NCBI RefSeq assembly: GCF_016427555.1
Contig: NZ_JAELVS010000004.1
Coordinates: 1-64,000 of the forward strand
Length of the DNA: 64,000 bases
Source: Marinobacter litoralis
Lineage (GTDB): Bacteria > Pseudomonadota > Gammaproteobacteria > Pseudomonadales > Oleiphilaceae
Reading direction: 5' to 3'
Within the stretch, counting starts at the first letter, position 1. Each line of letters opens with the position of its first letter. Positions 36,774 to 46,895 of the stretch are shown here, one piece after another. The notes under the pieces are model-generated. The model saw only the letters and a list, made by a program, of their open reading frames with translations, ran no database searches and was not told where the DNA came from. A program made the position numbers and the translations under genes.

Positions 36774-37667
36774 TCAGGCGCTCGGGAACACACCGGTGGA
36801 TAAATATCGGTCTCCGCGATCACAAATAATGGCTACGATTACCGCGTTTTCAACCTCTCGGGAGAGTTTGAGCGCAGCCGCAATAGCACCACCAGATGAC
36901 ACACCGCAAAAAATCCCTTCTTCTTTAGCCAGAGCTCGCATGGTGTCTTCCGCCTCTTGCTGGCCAATGTCCAGCACGGAATCCACTCTCGCAGCATCGT
37001 AAATTTTGGGCAGATAGGCTTCAGGCCAACGCCGAATGCCCGGAATGGACGCACCGTCTTCCGGCTGCAACCCGACGATCTGCACATCCGGGTTACGCTC
37101 TTTCAGGTAACGGGACACCCCCATAATGGTGCCGGTGGTGCCCATGGAGCTGACAAAGTGCGTTACGCGACCCTGGGTTTGCTCCCAGATTTCCGGCCCG
37201 GTGCTGCGGTAATGGGCCAGCGGGTTGTCCTGGTTACTGAACTGGTCCAGCACCTTGCCTTTGCCTTCGGCTTCCATGCGGATCGCCAGGTCCCGGGCGC
37301 CTTCCATACCTTCTTCCCGGGTAACATTGACCACCTCGGCTCCGTAGGCGCGCATCGATGCCCGGCGCTCCTCACTCAGGTTGTCCGGCATGATCAATAT
37401 CATGCGATAACCCTTGATGGCCGCAGCCATCGCAAGGGCGATGCCGGTGTTGCCCGAGGTTGCTTCAATCAAGGTATCACCGGGGCTGATGTCGCCACGG
37501 CGTTCCGCTTCCTGAATCATGCTGATGGCCGGCCGATCTTTCACCGAACCCGCAGGATTGTTGCCCTCCAGCTTTGCCAAAACGACGTTACTGGTATCCC
37601 CCGGCAAGCGCTGCAAACGCACCAGTGGGGTGTGGCCGACATAATCTTCAATAGTGGGGAAAGTCAT
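36774..37667 (-). CDS. cysM: Cysteine synthase B
   Basis: A 297-residue PLP enzyme of the cysteine synthase family. GSVKDRPAISM carries the Schiff-base lysine, TSGNTGIALAM the substrate loop and SSMGTTGTIMGV the phosphate-binding loop. Cysteine synthase B can use thiosulfate as well as sulfide. It is divergent from the hybrid kinase gene, as in Pseudomonas. The start ATG has GGGGAAAG upstream. Confidence 0.95.
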   Translation of the reverse strand: MTFPTIEDYVGHTPLVRLQRLPGDTSNVVLAKLEGNNPAGSVKDRPAISMIQEAERRGDISPGDTLIEATSGNTGIALAMAAAIKGYRMILIMPDNLSEERRASMRAYGAEVVNVTREEGMEGARDLAIRMEAEGKGKVLDQFSNQDNPLAHYRSTGPEIWEQTQGRVTHFVSSMGTTGTIMGVSRYLKERNPDVQIVGLQPEDGASIPGIRRWPEAYLPKIYDAARVDSVLDIGQQEAEDTMRALAKEEGIFCGVSSGGAIAAALKLSREVENAVIVAIICDRGDRYLSTGVFPSA

Positions 37668-37707
37668 ATTGAAACCCTGTGATACACTTTCGGGTTCGAA
37701 TCATACT

Positions 37708-37799
37708 CGCTATAGCCGCTATGTCCCAATACAGCTTGTCGCTATATCCATGACCTCTGGCTATAAATGAGTAACGTGCCTTCCCCGGCATCGCCGGGG
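37708..37799 (+). promoter_or_regulatory. gacS upstream region: GCTATA repeats and leader hairpin
   Basis: GCTATA or GCTATG occurs four times (37709, 37718, 37741 and 37760). A perfect hairpin CCCCGGC-ATC-GCCGGGG lies at 37783-37799, 27 bases before the gacS start. The hexamers resemble a set of -10-like or operator boxes in the region shared with divergent cysM. The hairpin would lie in the gacS leader RNA just ahead of the ribosome site. Confidence 0.4.
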
Positions 37800-37825
37800 A
37801 CTCATCAGAATAACAGGAACAAGAT

Positions 37826-40690
37826 ATGCGGCGGTGGGGCATTCGCAAAAAAGTCTTGGTGGTAACGCTTGTTCCCACCCTCGTCACAACTCTGCTGCTG
37901 GGTCTGTTCTTTACCCACAGCTGGATAAACAACATCGAAAGCCTGCTCCATGACCGGGGCGAATCGCTCTCCCGCCAGCTGGCCGCGGGCTCAGAATACG
38001 GCCTGTTTACCGCCAACCGCAGCCTGCTTAGCAGCCTTTCCAATGCCTTGTTGGAAGAACAGGACGTTCGCTCCATCTCGTTCTTCACGCCCGAGGGCAA
38101 GCGCCTGTTGCATACCGGCCCGGGCAGTTCCGACGCAATCCCCGGCAGTGCTTTCAAAGCCGATCAAGAGGTGAAAATCACCCTCAACCACACGACCCGA
38201 TTCATCAACCCGGTTCACCTTCAGGATCTGAGCATCGACACGATGATCGATACGGAAGCTCGTTTATCCGCGTTGCGGGCCGAGAATCCGCTGGGCTGGG
38301 TGATGGTCGAGATGTCCCATACCCGCACCGAGAAAGAAACCTACAAAGCTCTGCTGATCTCCCTTCTGATGATCATTGGCGGCGTAATCCTGAGTATCGG
38401 TATCTCTCTGCGCCTCAGCCGTGCCTTCACGGATCCGGTATTTCAGTTAAATGAAGCGGTCGCCCTGCTCAAGGAAGGCAAGCTGGAAACCCGGGTGTAT
38501 ACCAGCGCAGGCCCGGAATTCGAGCAACTGGAATCCGGCCTGAATGATATGGCCTCGGAACTTGGCAAAGCCCAGGCCGAAATGCAGCAGAACATCGATC
38601 AAGCCACCGAAGATCTGCGGGAAACACTGGAAACCATCGAAATCCAGAACATCGAACTGGACTTTGCCCGCAAGGAAGCGCTGGAAGCCAGCCGGATCAA
38701 ATCCGAGTTTCTGGCCAATATGTCCCATGAAATTCGCACACCACTGAACGGCATTATCGGGTTCACCGAGCTGCTGCTGAAAACCCCGCTACCAAGACAG
38801 CAACGCGATCATCTCAATACGATCCGCAAGTCGTCAGAGATTCTTCTGACCATCATCAACGACATTCTGGATTTCTCGAAAATCGAGGCAGGCAAGTTGC
38901 TGCTGGACCGGGTTCCCTTTGCGCTTCGGGACATCGTCGAAGAAGTCATGACCATGTTGGCCCCCGCCGCACACGCAAAGAACCTCGACCTGGTGCCCCT
39001 GGTTTACAACGACGTTCCCGACCACATCGTGGGCGACCCCCTGAGAGTAAAACAGGTCATCACCAACCTCCTCAACAATGCCATCAAGTTCACCCAAACC
39101 GGTGAAGTTGTCTTGAGGGCCAGCCTTGAAGAAGAAGACGCCGAGAACAATCGTGTCACCTTGCGCCTGAGCATCACCGACTCCGGAGTGGGTCTGTCCC
39201 GAGCCCAGCAACAATCCCTGTTCAACGCCTTCAGTCAGGCCGATGCATCGACCGCACGTCAGTACGGCGGCACAGGCCTGGGGCTGGCGATTTCCAAGCG
39301 CCTGGTAGAAGAAATGGGCGGTGAAATCGGGCTGAAGAGCGAGTTAGGTAAGGGTTCGACTTTCTGGTTCACGCTTACGCCGGAACTCTCCTCCCCGGCA
39401 AACAGCAGTCCCCCCAAAGAAGCCCTGCGGGGTGAGCGCGTCATTTACCTTGAACAACAGAAAACCACCGGCCTTGCCGTTGAACACTTGTTGCGAGACT
39501 GGGGCATGGTGGTAGATCGGGTTTCATCGCCGGCCGCACTTCAGGAACACGTTGAAGAGGCACAACTGCACCAGGAAGGCTATGCAGCCGCGATCATTGG
39601 CATCACTCGCCACCTTCTTAACTCGAATCAGTACGGCAATTTGCTTCGTACACTGGAGGTGGAGCGGGACTGCAGAACTTTGCTGCTAACCCCTACACTG
39701 GAAACCCTCGACACACCGCTTTCAGGTCTGGCCAGCGGCCATCTGACCAAGCCGATATGCCGGGATCCACTCTACGACGAACTGCTGGCTCTGATACACG
39801 GCATTCGTTCAGGGCATCGTGAAGATACCCCGGTGTCGATACCCGAACACAATCAGGTTAAAGCGCCCCGAATCCTTGCGGTTGACGACAACGACGCGAA
39901 CCTGAAGCTGGTCATGACCTTACTTCAGGATTGCAAAATCAATGCGGAAGGCGCCTCCAGCGGTTTCGAGGCACTCACCAAAGCTAGGAAAAAGCCGTTC
40001 GATCTGGTGTTCATGGATCTGCAAATGCCGGGTATGGATGGCGTTGAAGCAACCGCTCGCATCCGGGATCTGGATTCCGACGCCCATTACACCCCGATTA
40101 TTGCCTTAACCGCCCACGCCCTCGCGGATGAGCAGGAACGCCTGTCGGAACAGGGGTTCGATGGTTACATGGCCAAGCCGATCAGCAGTCGTCAGCTCAA
40201 TGAGCTGGTGCGCGAATACACCGGCTACGACTGTAAAGCCTCGGCCACGTCGTTCAAAATTTCGGAAATCCGGGACACCCGGCGCGCTCTGCGGCCGTCA
40301 AACCGGCGCATACAGCAAGACTGCGTGAGCATTGATGAAAGCATCCAGCTTGCTGCGGGCAAGACCGACCTGGCCGAAGAGTTGTTCAGCATGTTGCTAG
40401 AACAGCTCCAAACCGATGCGCCTCGCATTCAGGCGCTTTGGGATGAAGGCAATGAGGAAGCCCTGCTGGAATGCATACACAAATTGCATGGGGCGACCCG
40501 GTATTGCGGCGTGCCCGAACTTCGAGCTGCCGCAAACCGGTTTGAAACCGCATTAAAATGCAATGCGCCTGATCGTGAAATTCTGAAAGACCAGCTCAAT
40601 TCTGCTATTGAGCGCCTGCAGAACTGGAGTGAGCAAACCGACTGGCAACCGATGTTCCGCGAACAACAACGACAGTCGGAAATCCACTAG
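37826..40690 (+). CDS. gacS: Hybrid sensor histidine kinase GacS/BarA
   Basis: A 954-residue tripartite sensor kinase. A membrane helix (about 10-30), a periplasmic loop and a second helix (about 176-196) lead to HAMP and the dimerisation helix with H301 in NMSHEIRTP. The ATPase domain ends in [11 protein letters not shown] first receiver-like region (about 533-660) lacks clear phosphorylation residues. The second receiver has D687/D688, D731 and K784. The C-terminal HPt histidine is near H885 (IHKLHGAT). The partner response regulator is not encoded here. cysM on the other side is the usual Pseudomonas neighbour. AGGA lies upstream of the ATG. Confidence 0.93.
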   Translation: MRRWGIRKKVLVVTLVPTLVTTLLLGLFFTHSWINNIESLLHDRGESLSRQLAAGSEYGLFTANRSLLSSLSNALLEEQDVRSISFFTPEGKRLLHTGPGSSDAIPGSAFKADQEVKITLNHTTRFINPVHLQDLSIDTMIDTEARLSALRAENPLGWVMVEMSHTRTEKETYKALLISLLMIIGGVILSIGISLRLSRAFTDPVFQLNEAVALLKEGKLETRVYTSAGPEFEQLESGLNDMASELGKAQAEMQQNIDQATEDLRETLETIEIQNIELDFARKEALEASRIKSEFLANMSHEIRTPLNGIIGFTELLLKTPLPRQQRDHLNTIRKSSEILLTIINDILDFSKIEAGKLLLDRVPFALRDIVEEVMTMLAPAAHAKNLDLVPLVYNDVPDHIVGDPLRVKQVITNLLNNAIKFTQTGEVVLRASLEEEDAENNRVTLRLSITDSGVGLSRAQQQSLFNAFSQADASTARQYGGTGLGLAISKRLVEEMGGEIGLKSELGKGSTFWFTLTPELSSPANSSPPKEALRGERVIYLEQQKTTGLAVEHLLRDWGMVVDRVSSPAALQEHVEEAQLHQEGYAAAIIGITRHLLNSNQYGNLLRTLEVERDCRTLLLTPTLETLDTPLSGLASGHLTKPICRDPLYDELLALIHGIRSGHREDTPVSIPEHNQVKAPRILAVDDNDANLKLVMTLLQDCKINAEGASSGFEALTKARKKPFDLVFMDLQMPGMDGVEATARIRDLDSDAHYTPIIALTAHALADEQERLSEQGFDGYMAKPISSRQLNELVREYTGYDCKASATSFKISEIRDTRRALRPSNRRIQQDCVSIDESIQLAAGKTDLAEELFSMLLEQLQTDAPRIQALWDEGNEEALLECIHKLHGATRYCGVPELRAAANRFETALKCNAPDREILKDQLNSAIERLQNWSEQTDWQPMFREQQRQSEIH

Positions 40691-40695
40691 CCGAT

Positions 40696-41430
40696 TCAGG
40701 CTCGCGCGCGATCCAGAATCGCGCGCATGTCTTTCACCGCGTCTTTTAATCCGGTGAACACGGCCCGAGCGACAATGGCGTGGCCAATGTTCAATTCATT
40801 GATGCCCGGAATCGCCGCCACTCTCTCGGTGTTGTGATAATGCAAGCCATGCCCCGCGTTAACGATCAAGCCCTGTTCACGTGCATAGGCAACGGCGTCT
40901 TCCAGAATCGTCACCGAAGCTTCCGCCTGAGCCGGCGTTGCTGCTTCGGCATACTCTCCGGTGTGCAGCTCTATAACCGGCGCGCCGCAACGAACCGCCG
41001 CATCAATCTGAGCACGGTCCGGGTCAATAAACAACGACACTTCGGCTCCGATGTTTGCCAAGCGCTTACAGGCGTTCGCGACTCGCTCTTCCTGCCCGAC
41101 AACATCAAGCCCGCCTTCTGTTGTCAGCTCTTCACGCTTTTCCGGCACCAGGCAAACACACTCGGGCTTTACCTGTTCGGCAAACGTGAGCATGGCGTCG
41201 GTTACCGCCATTTCCAGATTCATTTTGGTCTGTAGCACTTCCTTCAGCAGCAATACGTCACGATCCTGAATGTGTCGGCGATCTTCCCGTGGATGTACGG
41301 TGATGCCATCCGCCCCCGACTGTTCAGCTACCAATGCAGCTTGTACCGGATCGGGATAGCGAGTACCCCGCGCCTCACGCAAAGTGGCCACATGATCAAT
41401 GTTTACACCAAGCAACACTCTGGAATTCAT
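40696..41430 (-). CDS. pdxJ: Pyridoxine 5'-phosphate synthase
   Basis: A 244-residue TIM-barrel enzyme for the last ring-closing step of vitamin B6 synthesis. [27 protein letters not shown] and [10 protein letters not shown] are diagnostic. It is the last gene of the lepA-pdxJ operon, and its ATG overlaps the recO stop by four bases. Its 3' end contains a perfect GC-rich hairpin (40704-40726), possibly part of transcription stopping against gacS, which converges on it. Confidence 0.96.
   Translation of the reverse strand: MNSRVLLGVNIDHVATLREARGTRYPDPVQAALVAEQSGADGITVHPREDRRHIQDRDVLLLKEVLQTKMNLEMAVTDAMLTFAEQVKPECVCLVPEKREELTTEGGLDVVGQEERVANACKRLANIGAEVSLFIDPDRAQIDAAVRCGAPVIELHTGEYAEAATPAQAEASVTILEDAVAYAREQGLIVNAGHGLHYHNTERVAAIPGINELNIGHAIVARAVFTGLKDAVKDMRAILDRARA
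40704..40726. terminator. GC hairpin inside pdxJ 3' end
   Basis: GCGCGCGAT (40704-40712) and ATCGCGCGC (40718-40726) form a perfect 9-bp stem with a CCAGA loop. It lies in the last codons of pdxJ and directly after the convergent gacS stop. There is no strong T-run, so its terminator role is uncertain. Confidence 0.4.
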
Positions 41431-42167
41431 AAGGTTCTCTCAGATGAAGAAACGGAATGGCTGAATAAACTTCTGCTGTGGAGCGGCTTTCCCTGCAACA
41501 GAAAATCCACAAGCACACGCATGACGCGTTTGGCTGTTCTGCGCGCCGACTCATCGCTGTAGTCGTCCGCCGCCAGCGCGATCAAAGCCTCGCCCGGCAG
41601 CCGCCCTAACCGGACGTCAGCGCCACCTGCGGCGACAATGCCTTGAGCAGGATCATAACCATAATACTGACCAACCTCTACCAGACGGCCAGTGTCAGTC
41701 GTTTGATCCCATGAAAAGTCATACCCCAGAGCGCCGGCGAAAGCCCTCTCGAAGCGCCGCAAAATCGGCTCGACATCGCCGTTATCCTGAACACCCGACA
41801 ACGCCTGAAGGCTCTCAATGTAACTGGCAAACAACTCCGGGTGGGGATCGGCAGCCGGCAAAACACGCTGCAGGAGCTCATTGATGTACAAACCGCTATA
41901 CAACGCGCGGGTTTGCCGTAAGCGGGGCGCTTCCCGTAACTCCAGTTGCACCAGAGTTTTGAGATCGCTTTTGCCGGTCCAATCAATCAACAGTGGCTGG
42001 AATGGCTGGAGCTGCGCTTTCAGAGGACTTTTTGCGCTGTTGCCGCCACGGGCAATAACGCTCATACGGCCATGGTTCAAGGTGAATAAATCCACCTGTA
42101 ATGCGGTTTCCCGCCATGGCCGCCGATGGATGACGTAAGCGGGCTCTTGTTGCACCGCTCCTCTCAT
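41427..42167 (-). CDS. recO: DNA repair protein RecO
   Basis: A 246-residue RecO, the RecFOR pathway mediator. It starts with the OB-fold region ([21 protein letters not shown]) and has the helical C-terminal part around [15 protein letters not shown]. It lacks the zinc-finger cysteines seen in some relatives, as is normal in gammaproteobacteria. It follows era by only seven bases and its stop overlaps the pdxJ start. Confidence 0.93.
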   Translation of the reverse strand: MRGAVQQEPAYVIHRRPWRETALQVDLFTLNHGRMSVIARGGNSAKSPLKAQLQPFQPLLIDWTGKSDLKTLVQLELREAPRLRQTRALYSGLYINELLQRVLPAADPHPELFASYIESLQALSGVQDNGDVEPILRRFERAFAGALGYDFSWDQTTDTGRLVEVGQYYGYDPAQGIVAAGGADVRLGRLPGEALIALAADDYSDESARRTAKRVMRVLVDFLLQGKPLHSRSLFSHSVSSSERTL

Positions 42168-42174
42168 ATCAACC

Positions 42175-43095
42175 TCAGAGGTCGTTCATGCCCAGGCTTT
42201 TCAGCGCTCGGTCACTGTCGGCCCAGCCACGCTTTACTTTGACCCAAAGCTTGAGCATGACTTTGGTATCGAACATTCGCTCCATATCAATACGAGCGTC
42301 CTGACCGATCTGACGCAACCGGGCGCCCTTGTCACCGATGATGATCTTTCGCTGTCCGTCACGCTCAACCAGGATCAGTGCGGATACGTGCAGAGTCTTA
42401 CCTTGCTGCTTGAATTCTTCAATTTCCACCGCAACCGAATAAGGTACCTCGGCGCCCAACTGGCGGGTAATTTTCTCCCGAACCATTTCAGAAGCCATGA
42501 AGCGCTGGCTGCGATCCGTGATCTGGTCATCCGGATAGAAATGCACACTCTGTGGCAGAAAACGGCCAACGGCTTCTTCCAAAGGTTCCAGGTTGGTTTC
42601 GCGCAGCGCTGACAACGGAATAATCTCGGCAAATTCGCGCTTTGCAGCCAAGGTTTCGAGATGCGGCAGCATCAGCTCTCGCTTCTCCAGCTTATCGACC
42701 TTGTTGATCGCCAGAATAACCGGGCACTTCAAACGCTCCAGCTTCTCCAAAACCATCTCGTCGGCGGTGGTCCAGTTCAGTTGATCCACCACAAACACCA
42801 CCACATCGACATCTACCAACGCCGAAGTTGCGGCCTTGTTCATGTAACGATTGATCGCCCTTGGCTCTTCTTCGTGCATGCCCGGCGTATCAACGTAAAT
42901 CGCCTGCACATCGCCCTCGGTTTTGATACCCAGCACCTGGTGGCGGGTGGTTTGGGGCTTGCGCGAGGTAATGCTAAGTTTCTGTCCGAGAATGTGGTTC
43001 AGCAATGTGGACTTGCCCACGTTGGGGCGCCCGACAATGGCGACAAATCCGCAGCGGCTGTCCGGATTATCCGGGGTGGTAATATCGTGCATCAT
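42175..43095 (-). CDS. era: GTPase Era
   Basis: A 306-residue ribosome-assembly GTPase. G1 is [10 protein letters not shown]3 DTPG, and G4 NKVD. The C-terminal KH domain (about 200-300, [16 protein letters not shown]) binds the 3' end of 16S rRNA. Its ATG overlaps the rnc stop, giving the usual rnc-era coupling. Confidence 0.97.
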   Translation of the reverse strand: MMHDITTPDNPDSRCGFVAIVGRPNVGKSTLLNHILGQKLSITSRKPQTTRHQVLGIKTEGDVQAIYVDTPGMHEEEPRAINRYMNKAATSALVDVDVVVFVVDQLNWTTADEMVLEKLERLKCPVILAINKVDKLEKRELMLPHLETLAAKREFAEIIPLSALRETNLEPLEEAVGRFLPQSVHFYPDDQITDRSQRFMASEMVREKITRQLGAEVPYSVAVEIEEFKQQGKTLHVSALILVERDGQRKIIIGDKGARLRQIGQDARIDMERMFDTKVMLKLWVKVKRGWADSDRALKSLGMNDL

Positions 43096-43781
43096 GAATT
43101 CTCCACGCCCAGCTTCTTGAGGGCACTTCGGGCGGCCTGTTGCTCAGCAATTCGGCGACTGCTGCCGGTGCCAGTGGTTTTACGGTCCAGCGACGACAAC
43201 GCACAGGTCACATGGAATGTCTGATTATGAGCTTCGCCCTCCACCGAGATCACTTCGTATCGCGGTAACGGGAATTGGCGCGACTGCAGGTACTCCTGCA
43301 AACGGGTTTTCGGATCCTTCTGGGTATCCTGTACATCGAGCCCGGCCAGCCGTTCTGTAAACCATCGCAACACCTGCTCACGGCAGGTGTAAAAATCGCT
43401 ATCCAGATAGATGGCACCGATGATCGATTCCACGGCATCGGCCAGGATCGACTCTCGACGGAAGCCGCCACTTTTCAGCTCTCCGGAGCCCAGCCTCAGA
43501 TATTGCCCCAACTGAAACTCGCGCCCGATTTCGGCCAGCGTAACGCCCTTAACCATACGGGCTCTCAGACGGCTCAACTGACCTTCCCGGGCAGACTCAA
43601 ACTTCAGGAACAGGTGCTCGGCAATCACCATATTGACGATGGAATCGCCAAGAAATTCCAGACGCTCGTTGTTCTGGTTGCCAAAACTTCGGTGAGTGAG
43701 CGCCAGCAGCAGCCGTTCAGGGTCTTTGAACTGATAGCCGATGCGGCGCTGAAGTTGATCAAGATCTGGTTTTGAACTCAC
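43092..43781 (-). CDS. rnc: Ribonuclease III
   Basis: A 229-residue double-strand-specific RNase. The catalytic signature [12 protein letters not shown] and the second acidic patch ([13 protein letters not shown]) are present, followed by a dsRNA-binding domain (about 155-225). It starts at GTG 43781, overlapping the stop of the DUF4845 gene. It processes rRNA precursors and other structured RNAs. Confidence 0.96.
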   Translation of the reverse strand: MSSKPDLDQLQRRIGYQFKDPERLLLALTHRSFGNQNNERLEFLGDSIVNMVIAEHLFLKFESAREGQLSRLRARMVKGVTLAEIGREFQLGQYLRLGSGELKSGGFRRESILADAVESIIGAIYLDSDFYTCREQVLRWFTERLAGLDVQDTQKDPKTRLQEYLQSRQFPLPRYEVISVEGEAHNQTFHVTCALSSLDRKTTGTGSSRRIAEQQAARSALKKLGVENS

Positions 43782-44194
43782 TTGCCTTTAAACTCATACT
43801 CGTGTTGGAAGTGAACGACCGTATCGACACTGCCAAACAGGTTATTGCGAACCTCATAATCAACGTTTATGAGCACCAGATCTCCGTCTTTATCCACGGT
43901 GATATTCTTGGCATCAAAACCGCGCACGTTGTTCACACTTAGTTGCTTGTTGATCACCCCACGGACCTGAGCCGGCCCCATATCGGACAGACCTTCAATG
44001 TTTTCGAGGTTTTCCAGGGCTTCCTGAATAGTAAAGTCATCAAGGTAAGCCGGCCCGACCTTCAGCGCAAATGTCAGCAGCCCGGCAAAAAACAGGGCCA
44101 CGATCATCATGGTCAGACCACTGCCCTGCTGATACTTCATACCCGTGGGAAATGCGTTTTTCATTCGCGTTCGCTCCGAACTCATAGAGATCAT
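43778..44194 (-). CDS. DUF4845 membrane protein
   Basis: A 138-residue protein with one membrane helix (about 26-45, [20 protein letters not shown]) and a periplasmic domain of DUF4845. It sits between lepB and rnc in this operon in many gammaproteobacteria. The function is unknown. The start at 44194 overlaps the lepB stop by four bases (ATGA), which supports it over the downstream in-frame ATGs. Confidence 0.88.
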   Translation of the reverse strand: MISMSSERTRMKNAFPTGMKYQQGSGLTMMIVALFFAGLLTFALKVGPAYLDDFTIQEALENLENIEGLSDMGPAQVRGVINKQLSVNNVRGFDAKNITVDKDGDLVLINVDYEVRNNLFGSVDTVVHFQHEYEFKGK

Positions 44195-44973
44195 TCAATA
44201 CCACCTACACGATCAAAAGATGGCAGACTTGTAAAAGATTTCCAGTGCATCCAGATACCAAAGGCCTTACCGACCACCAGCTCATCCGGTACGGTGCCCC
44301 AGAAGCGACTGTCGTTACTGTTGTCCCGGTTGTCACCCATGACAAAGTAATGCCCTTCGGGAACCGTCCACTCACCTTCACCAGACCCCGACACTCGTCC
44401 CAAGGTGAGGTAAATATCATGTTCGACCGAACCCACGGTTTCGCGCCACCGTTCCATCGGAGGCAAGCGCGCGACAAAATCCCGAGGCACGGGTTCATCA
44501 TTGATGAAAAGCTGTTTGTTGCGATAACGCACGGTGTCGCCCGGCAAACCGATCACGCGTTTGATGTAATTGGTGGAACCATCTTCCGGAAAACGAAACA
44601 CCATCACATCGCCACGCTCCGGGTCACCGATTTCGACAACTTTCGTCCCGGCCACCGGCAGCCGGAGGCCATAGGCGTATTTGTTCACCAATATAAAATC
44701 GCCTACTTCCAGCGTAGGCAGCATGGACCCGGACGGAATCTGAAACGGTTCGATCAGAAATGAACGCAGCACCAACACAATCGCCAACACCGGAAAGAAA
44801 GAGCGACTGATATCAATCAGCCAAGGCTCTTTAGGCTCGTCCGCACTGTCCGACGAAGGCTGCGGCTTCGCGTTTGCGAGCCGGCGTTTTCGTAAAAACA
44901 ACTTATCCGCAAGCCAAACCACCCCCGTCGCGAAGGTGAGAACGACCAGTACCAGTGGAAAATCAATATCCAT
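44191..44973 (-). CDS. lepB: Signal peptidase I
   Basis: A 260-residue inner-membrane peptidase. Two N-terminal membrane helices (about 5-25 and 56-76) anchor it. The catalytic serine is S83 in SGSMLPTLEVGDF and the general-base lysine is K138 in NYIKRVIGLPGD. The late GDNRDNSNDSRFWG motif is present. It removes signal peptides from secreted proteins. It follows lepA by 17 bases. Confidence 0.96.
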   Translation of the reverse strand: MDIDFPLVLVVLTFATGVVWLADKLFLRKRRLANAKPQPSSDSADEPKEPWLIDISRSFFPVLAIVLVLRSFLIEPFQIPSGSMLPTLEVGDFILVNKYAYGLRLPVAGTKVVEIGDPERGDVMVFRFPEDGSTNYIKRVIGLPGDTVRYRNKQLFINDEPVPRDFVARLPPMERWRETVGSVEHDIYLTLGRVSGSGEGEWTVPEGHYFVMGDNRDNSNDSRFWGTVPDELVVGKAFGIWMHWKSFTSLPSFDRVGGIE

Positions 44974-44990
44974 CGGGTGCCTTAGTTTGC

Positions 44991-46793
44991 TTAGTTATCA
45001 ACTTTCAACACAGCAAGAAACGCTTCCTGAGGCACCTCGACATTACCCAGCTGCTTCATGCGCTTTTTGCCTTCCTTCTGCTTCTGAAGCAGCTTTTTCT
45101 TACGACTGACATCACCACCGTAACACTTGGCTGTTACGTTTTTGCGCAACGCCTTTACGGTGACCCGCGATACCACCTGCGTGCCAATGGCCGCCTGAAT
45201 CGCGATATCGAACATCTGCCGCGGGATCAGCTCTTTCATTTTCTCAATCAGCTGGCGTCCTTTACGGTGCGCCAGATCACGGTGCACGATGATGGCCAGC
45301 GCATCCACGCGTTCACCGTTAATCAGCACATCCAGACGCACCAGATTCGCATCCTGAAAACGCACAAAATGATAGTCCAGCGATGCAAAGCCACGGCTGG
45401 CGGATTTAATGCGATCAAAAAAGTCCATGACCACTTCAGCCATCGGCAACTCATAGCTGAGCTGAACCTGAGACGACATGAAGTGCATGTTCTTCTGAAC
45501 GCCCCGTTTTTCTTCACACAGGGCGATAACGTTACCCAGGTGCTCCTGGGGCACAAGAATGTTGGCCTCTACAATTGGCTCGCGCATTTCTTCAATCGAG
45601 CCGATATCCGGAAGCCGGGACGGATTATCTACCGATACCGTTTCGCCCTGCTTGGTGACCACTTCGTAGATAACCGTGGGCGCGGTGGTGATCAGGTCAA
45701 TGTCGTACTCGCGTTCCAGACGCTCCTGAATGATCTCCATGTGCAGCATGCCCAGGAAACCACAACGGAAACCGAAGCCCAAGGCATCGGAATTTTCCGG
45801 TTCGAAGAACAGCGAGGCATCGTTCAGAGTCAGTTTTTCCAACGCGTCCCGGAAGTCGTCGTAGTCATCCGCACTGACCGGGAACAAGCCCGCATACACC
45901 TGCGGTTTTACTTTCTGGAACCCCGGCAACATCGGAGTTTCTTCCGCATGTTTCTGGTGCACAATGGTGTCGCCTACCGGCGCACCGTGAATGTCTTTGA
46001 TACCGGCAACAACAAAACCAACGTCACCCGCTTCAAGAATATCGGTGTCGGTCGGCTTGGGATTAAAGATCCCGACCTTATCCGCGTTCCACGCCTTGTT
46101 GGTCGATTTGATAACGATCTTGTCGCCTTTGCGCAAAACCCCTTCGATCACACGCACCAGCGACACAACACCCAGATAGTTATCGAACCAGGAGTCAATG
46201 ATCAGCGCCTGCAGGGGGGCAGTACGATCCCCTTTGGGCGGCGGAATCTTCTGAATCAGATCCTCGAGAACATCTTCGACACCCAGACCGCTCTTGGCGC
46301 TGCAGCGCACCGCATCCTGAGCCTCGATGCCAATAATGTCTTCAATCTCGGCGGCCACACGCTCTGGCTCGGCCTGCGGCAGGTCCATTTTGTTCAGAAC
46401 CGGAACAACCTCCAAGCCCTGCTCCAGCGCGGTGTAGCAGTTAGCCACTGACTGCGCCTCTACGCCCTGGCCAGCATCCACAACCAGGAGCGCACCTTCA
46501 CAGGCATACAGAGAACGAGAAACTTCGTACGAGAAGTCAACGTGCCCCGGAGTATCGATGAAATTCAGTTTATAGGTTTCGCCATCTCGAGCGGTGTAGT
46601 TGAGCGTTACACTCTGGGCTTTGATGGTAATGCCCCGCTCTCTCTCGAGATCCATGGAGTCCAGCACCTGAGCGGCCATTTCACGCTCGGTCAAACCGCC
46701 ACAGCTTTGAATGAAACGATCCGCCAGCGTGGATTTACCGTGGTCGATGTGGGCAATGATGGAAAAGTTACGGATTCGGCTCAGTTCAGTCAC
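44991..46793 (-). CDS. lepA: Elongation factor 4 (LepA)
   Basis: A 600-residue translational GTPase. AHIDHGKST is G1, DTPGHVDF G3 and NKMD G4. The protein has the LepA-specific C-terminal domain ([17 protein letters not shown], first part). The GTG at 46793 and a TTG at 46799 are both possible starts, and neither has a clear ribosome site. The exact N-terminus is therefore uncertain by two residues. It heads the operon with lepB, the DUF4845 gene, rnc, era, recO and pdxJ. Confidence 0.95.
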   Translation of the reverse strand: MTELSRIRNFSIIAHIDHGKSTLADRFIQSCGGLTEREMAAQVLDSMDLERERGITIKAQSVTLNYTARDGETYKLNFIDTPGHVDFSYEVSRSLYACEGALLVVDAGQGVEAQSVANCYTALEQGLEVVPVLNKMDLPQAEPERVAAEIEDIIGIEAQDAVRCSAKSGLGVEDVLEDLIQKIPPPKGDRTAPLQALIIDSWFDNYLGVVSLVRVIEGVLRKGDKIVIKSTNKAWNADKVGIFNPKPTDTDILEAGDVGFVVAGIKDIHGAPVGDTIVHQKHAEETPMLPGFQKVKPQVYAGLFPVSADDYDDFRDALEKLTLNDASLFFEPENSDALGFGFRCGFLGMLHMEIIQERLEREYDIDLITTAPTVIYEVVTKQGETVSVDNPSRLPDIGSIEEMREPIVEANILVPQEHLGNVIALCEEKRGVQKNMHFMSSQVQLSYELPMAEVVMDFFDRIKSASRGFASLDYHFVRFQDANLVRLDVLINGERVDALAIIVHRDLAHRKGRQLIEKMKELIPRQMFDIAIQAAIGTQVVSRVTVKALRKNVTAKCYGGDVSRKKKLLQKQKEGKKRMKQLGNVEVPQEAFLAVLKVDN

Positions 46794-46895
46794 AGACAAT
46801 GATTACTCATATAAGACATGGGATTGAGCCCGGTATAGCCGCTACGGGTCCGGGAACGGCGTGATTTTACCGGTATCCGGCCGCTATTGCCATGA

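Noticed and set aside
44955-46451. A 498-codon open frame on the plus strand opposite lepA
   Set aside because: Composition and position show it is the reverse-strand shadow of lepA.
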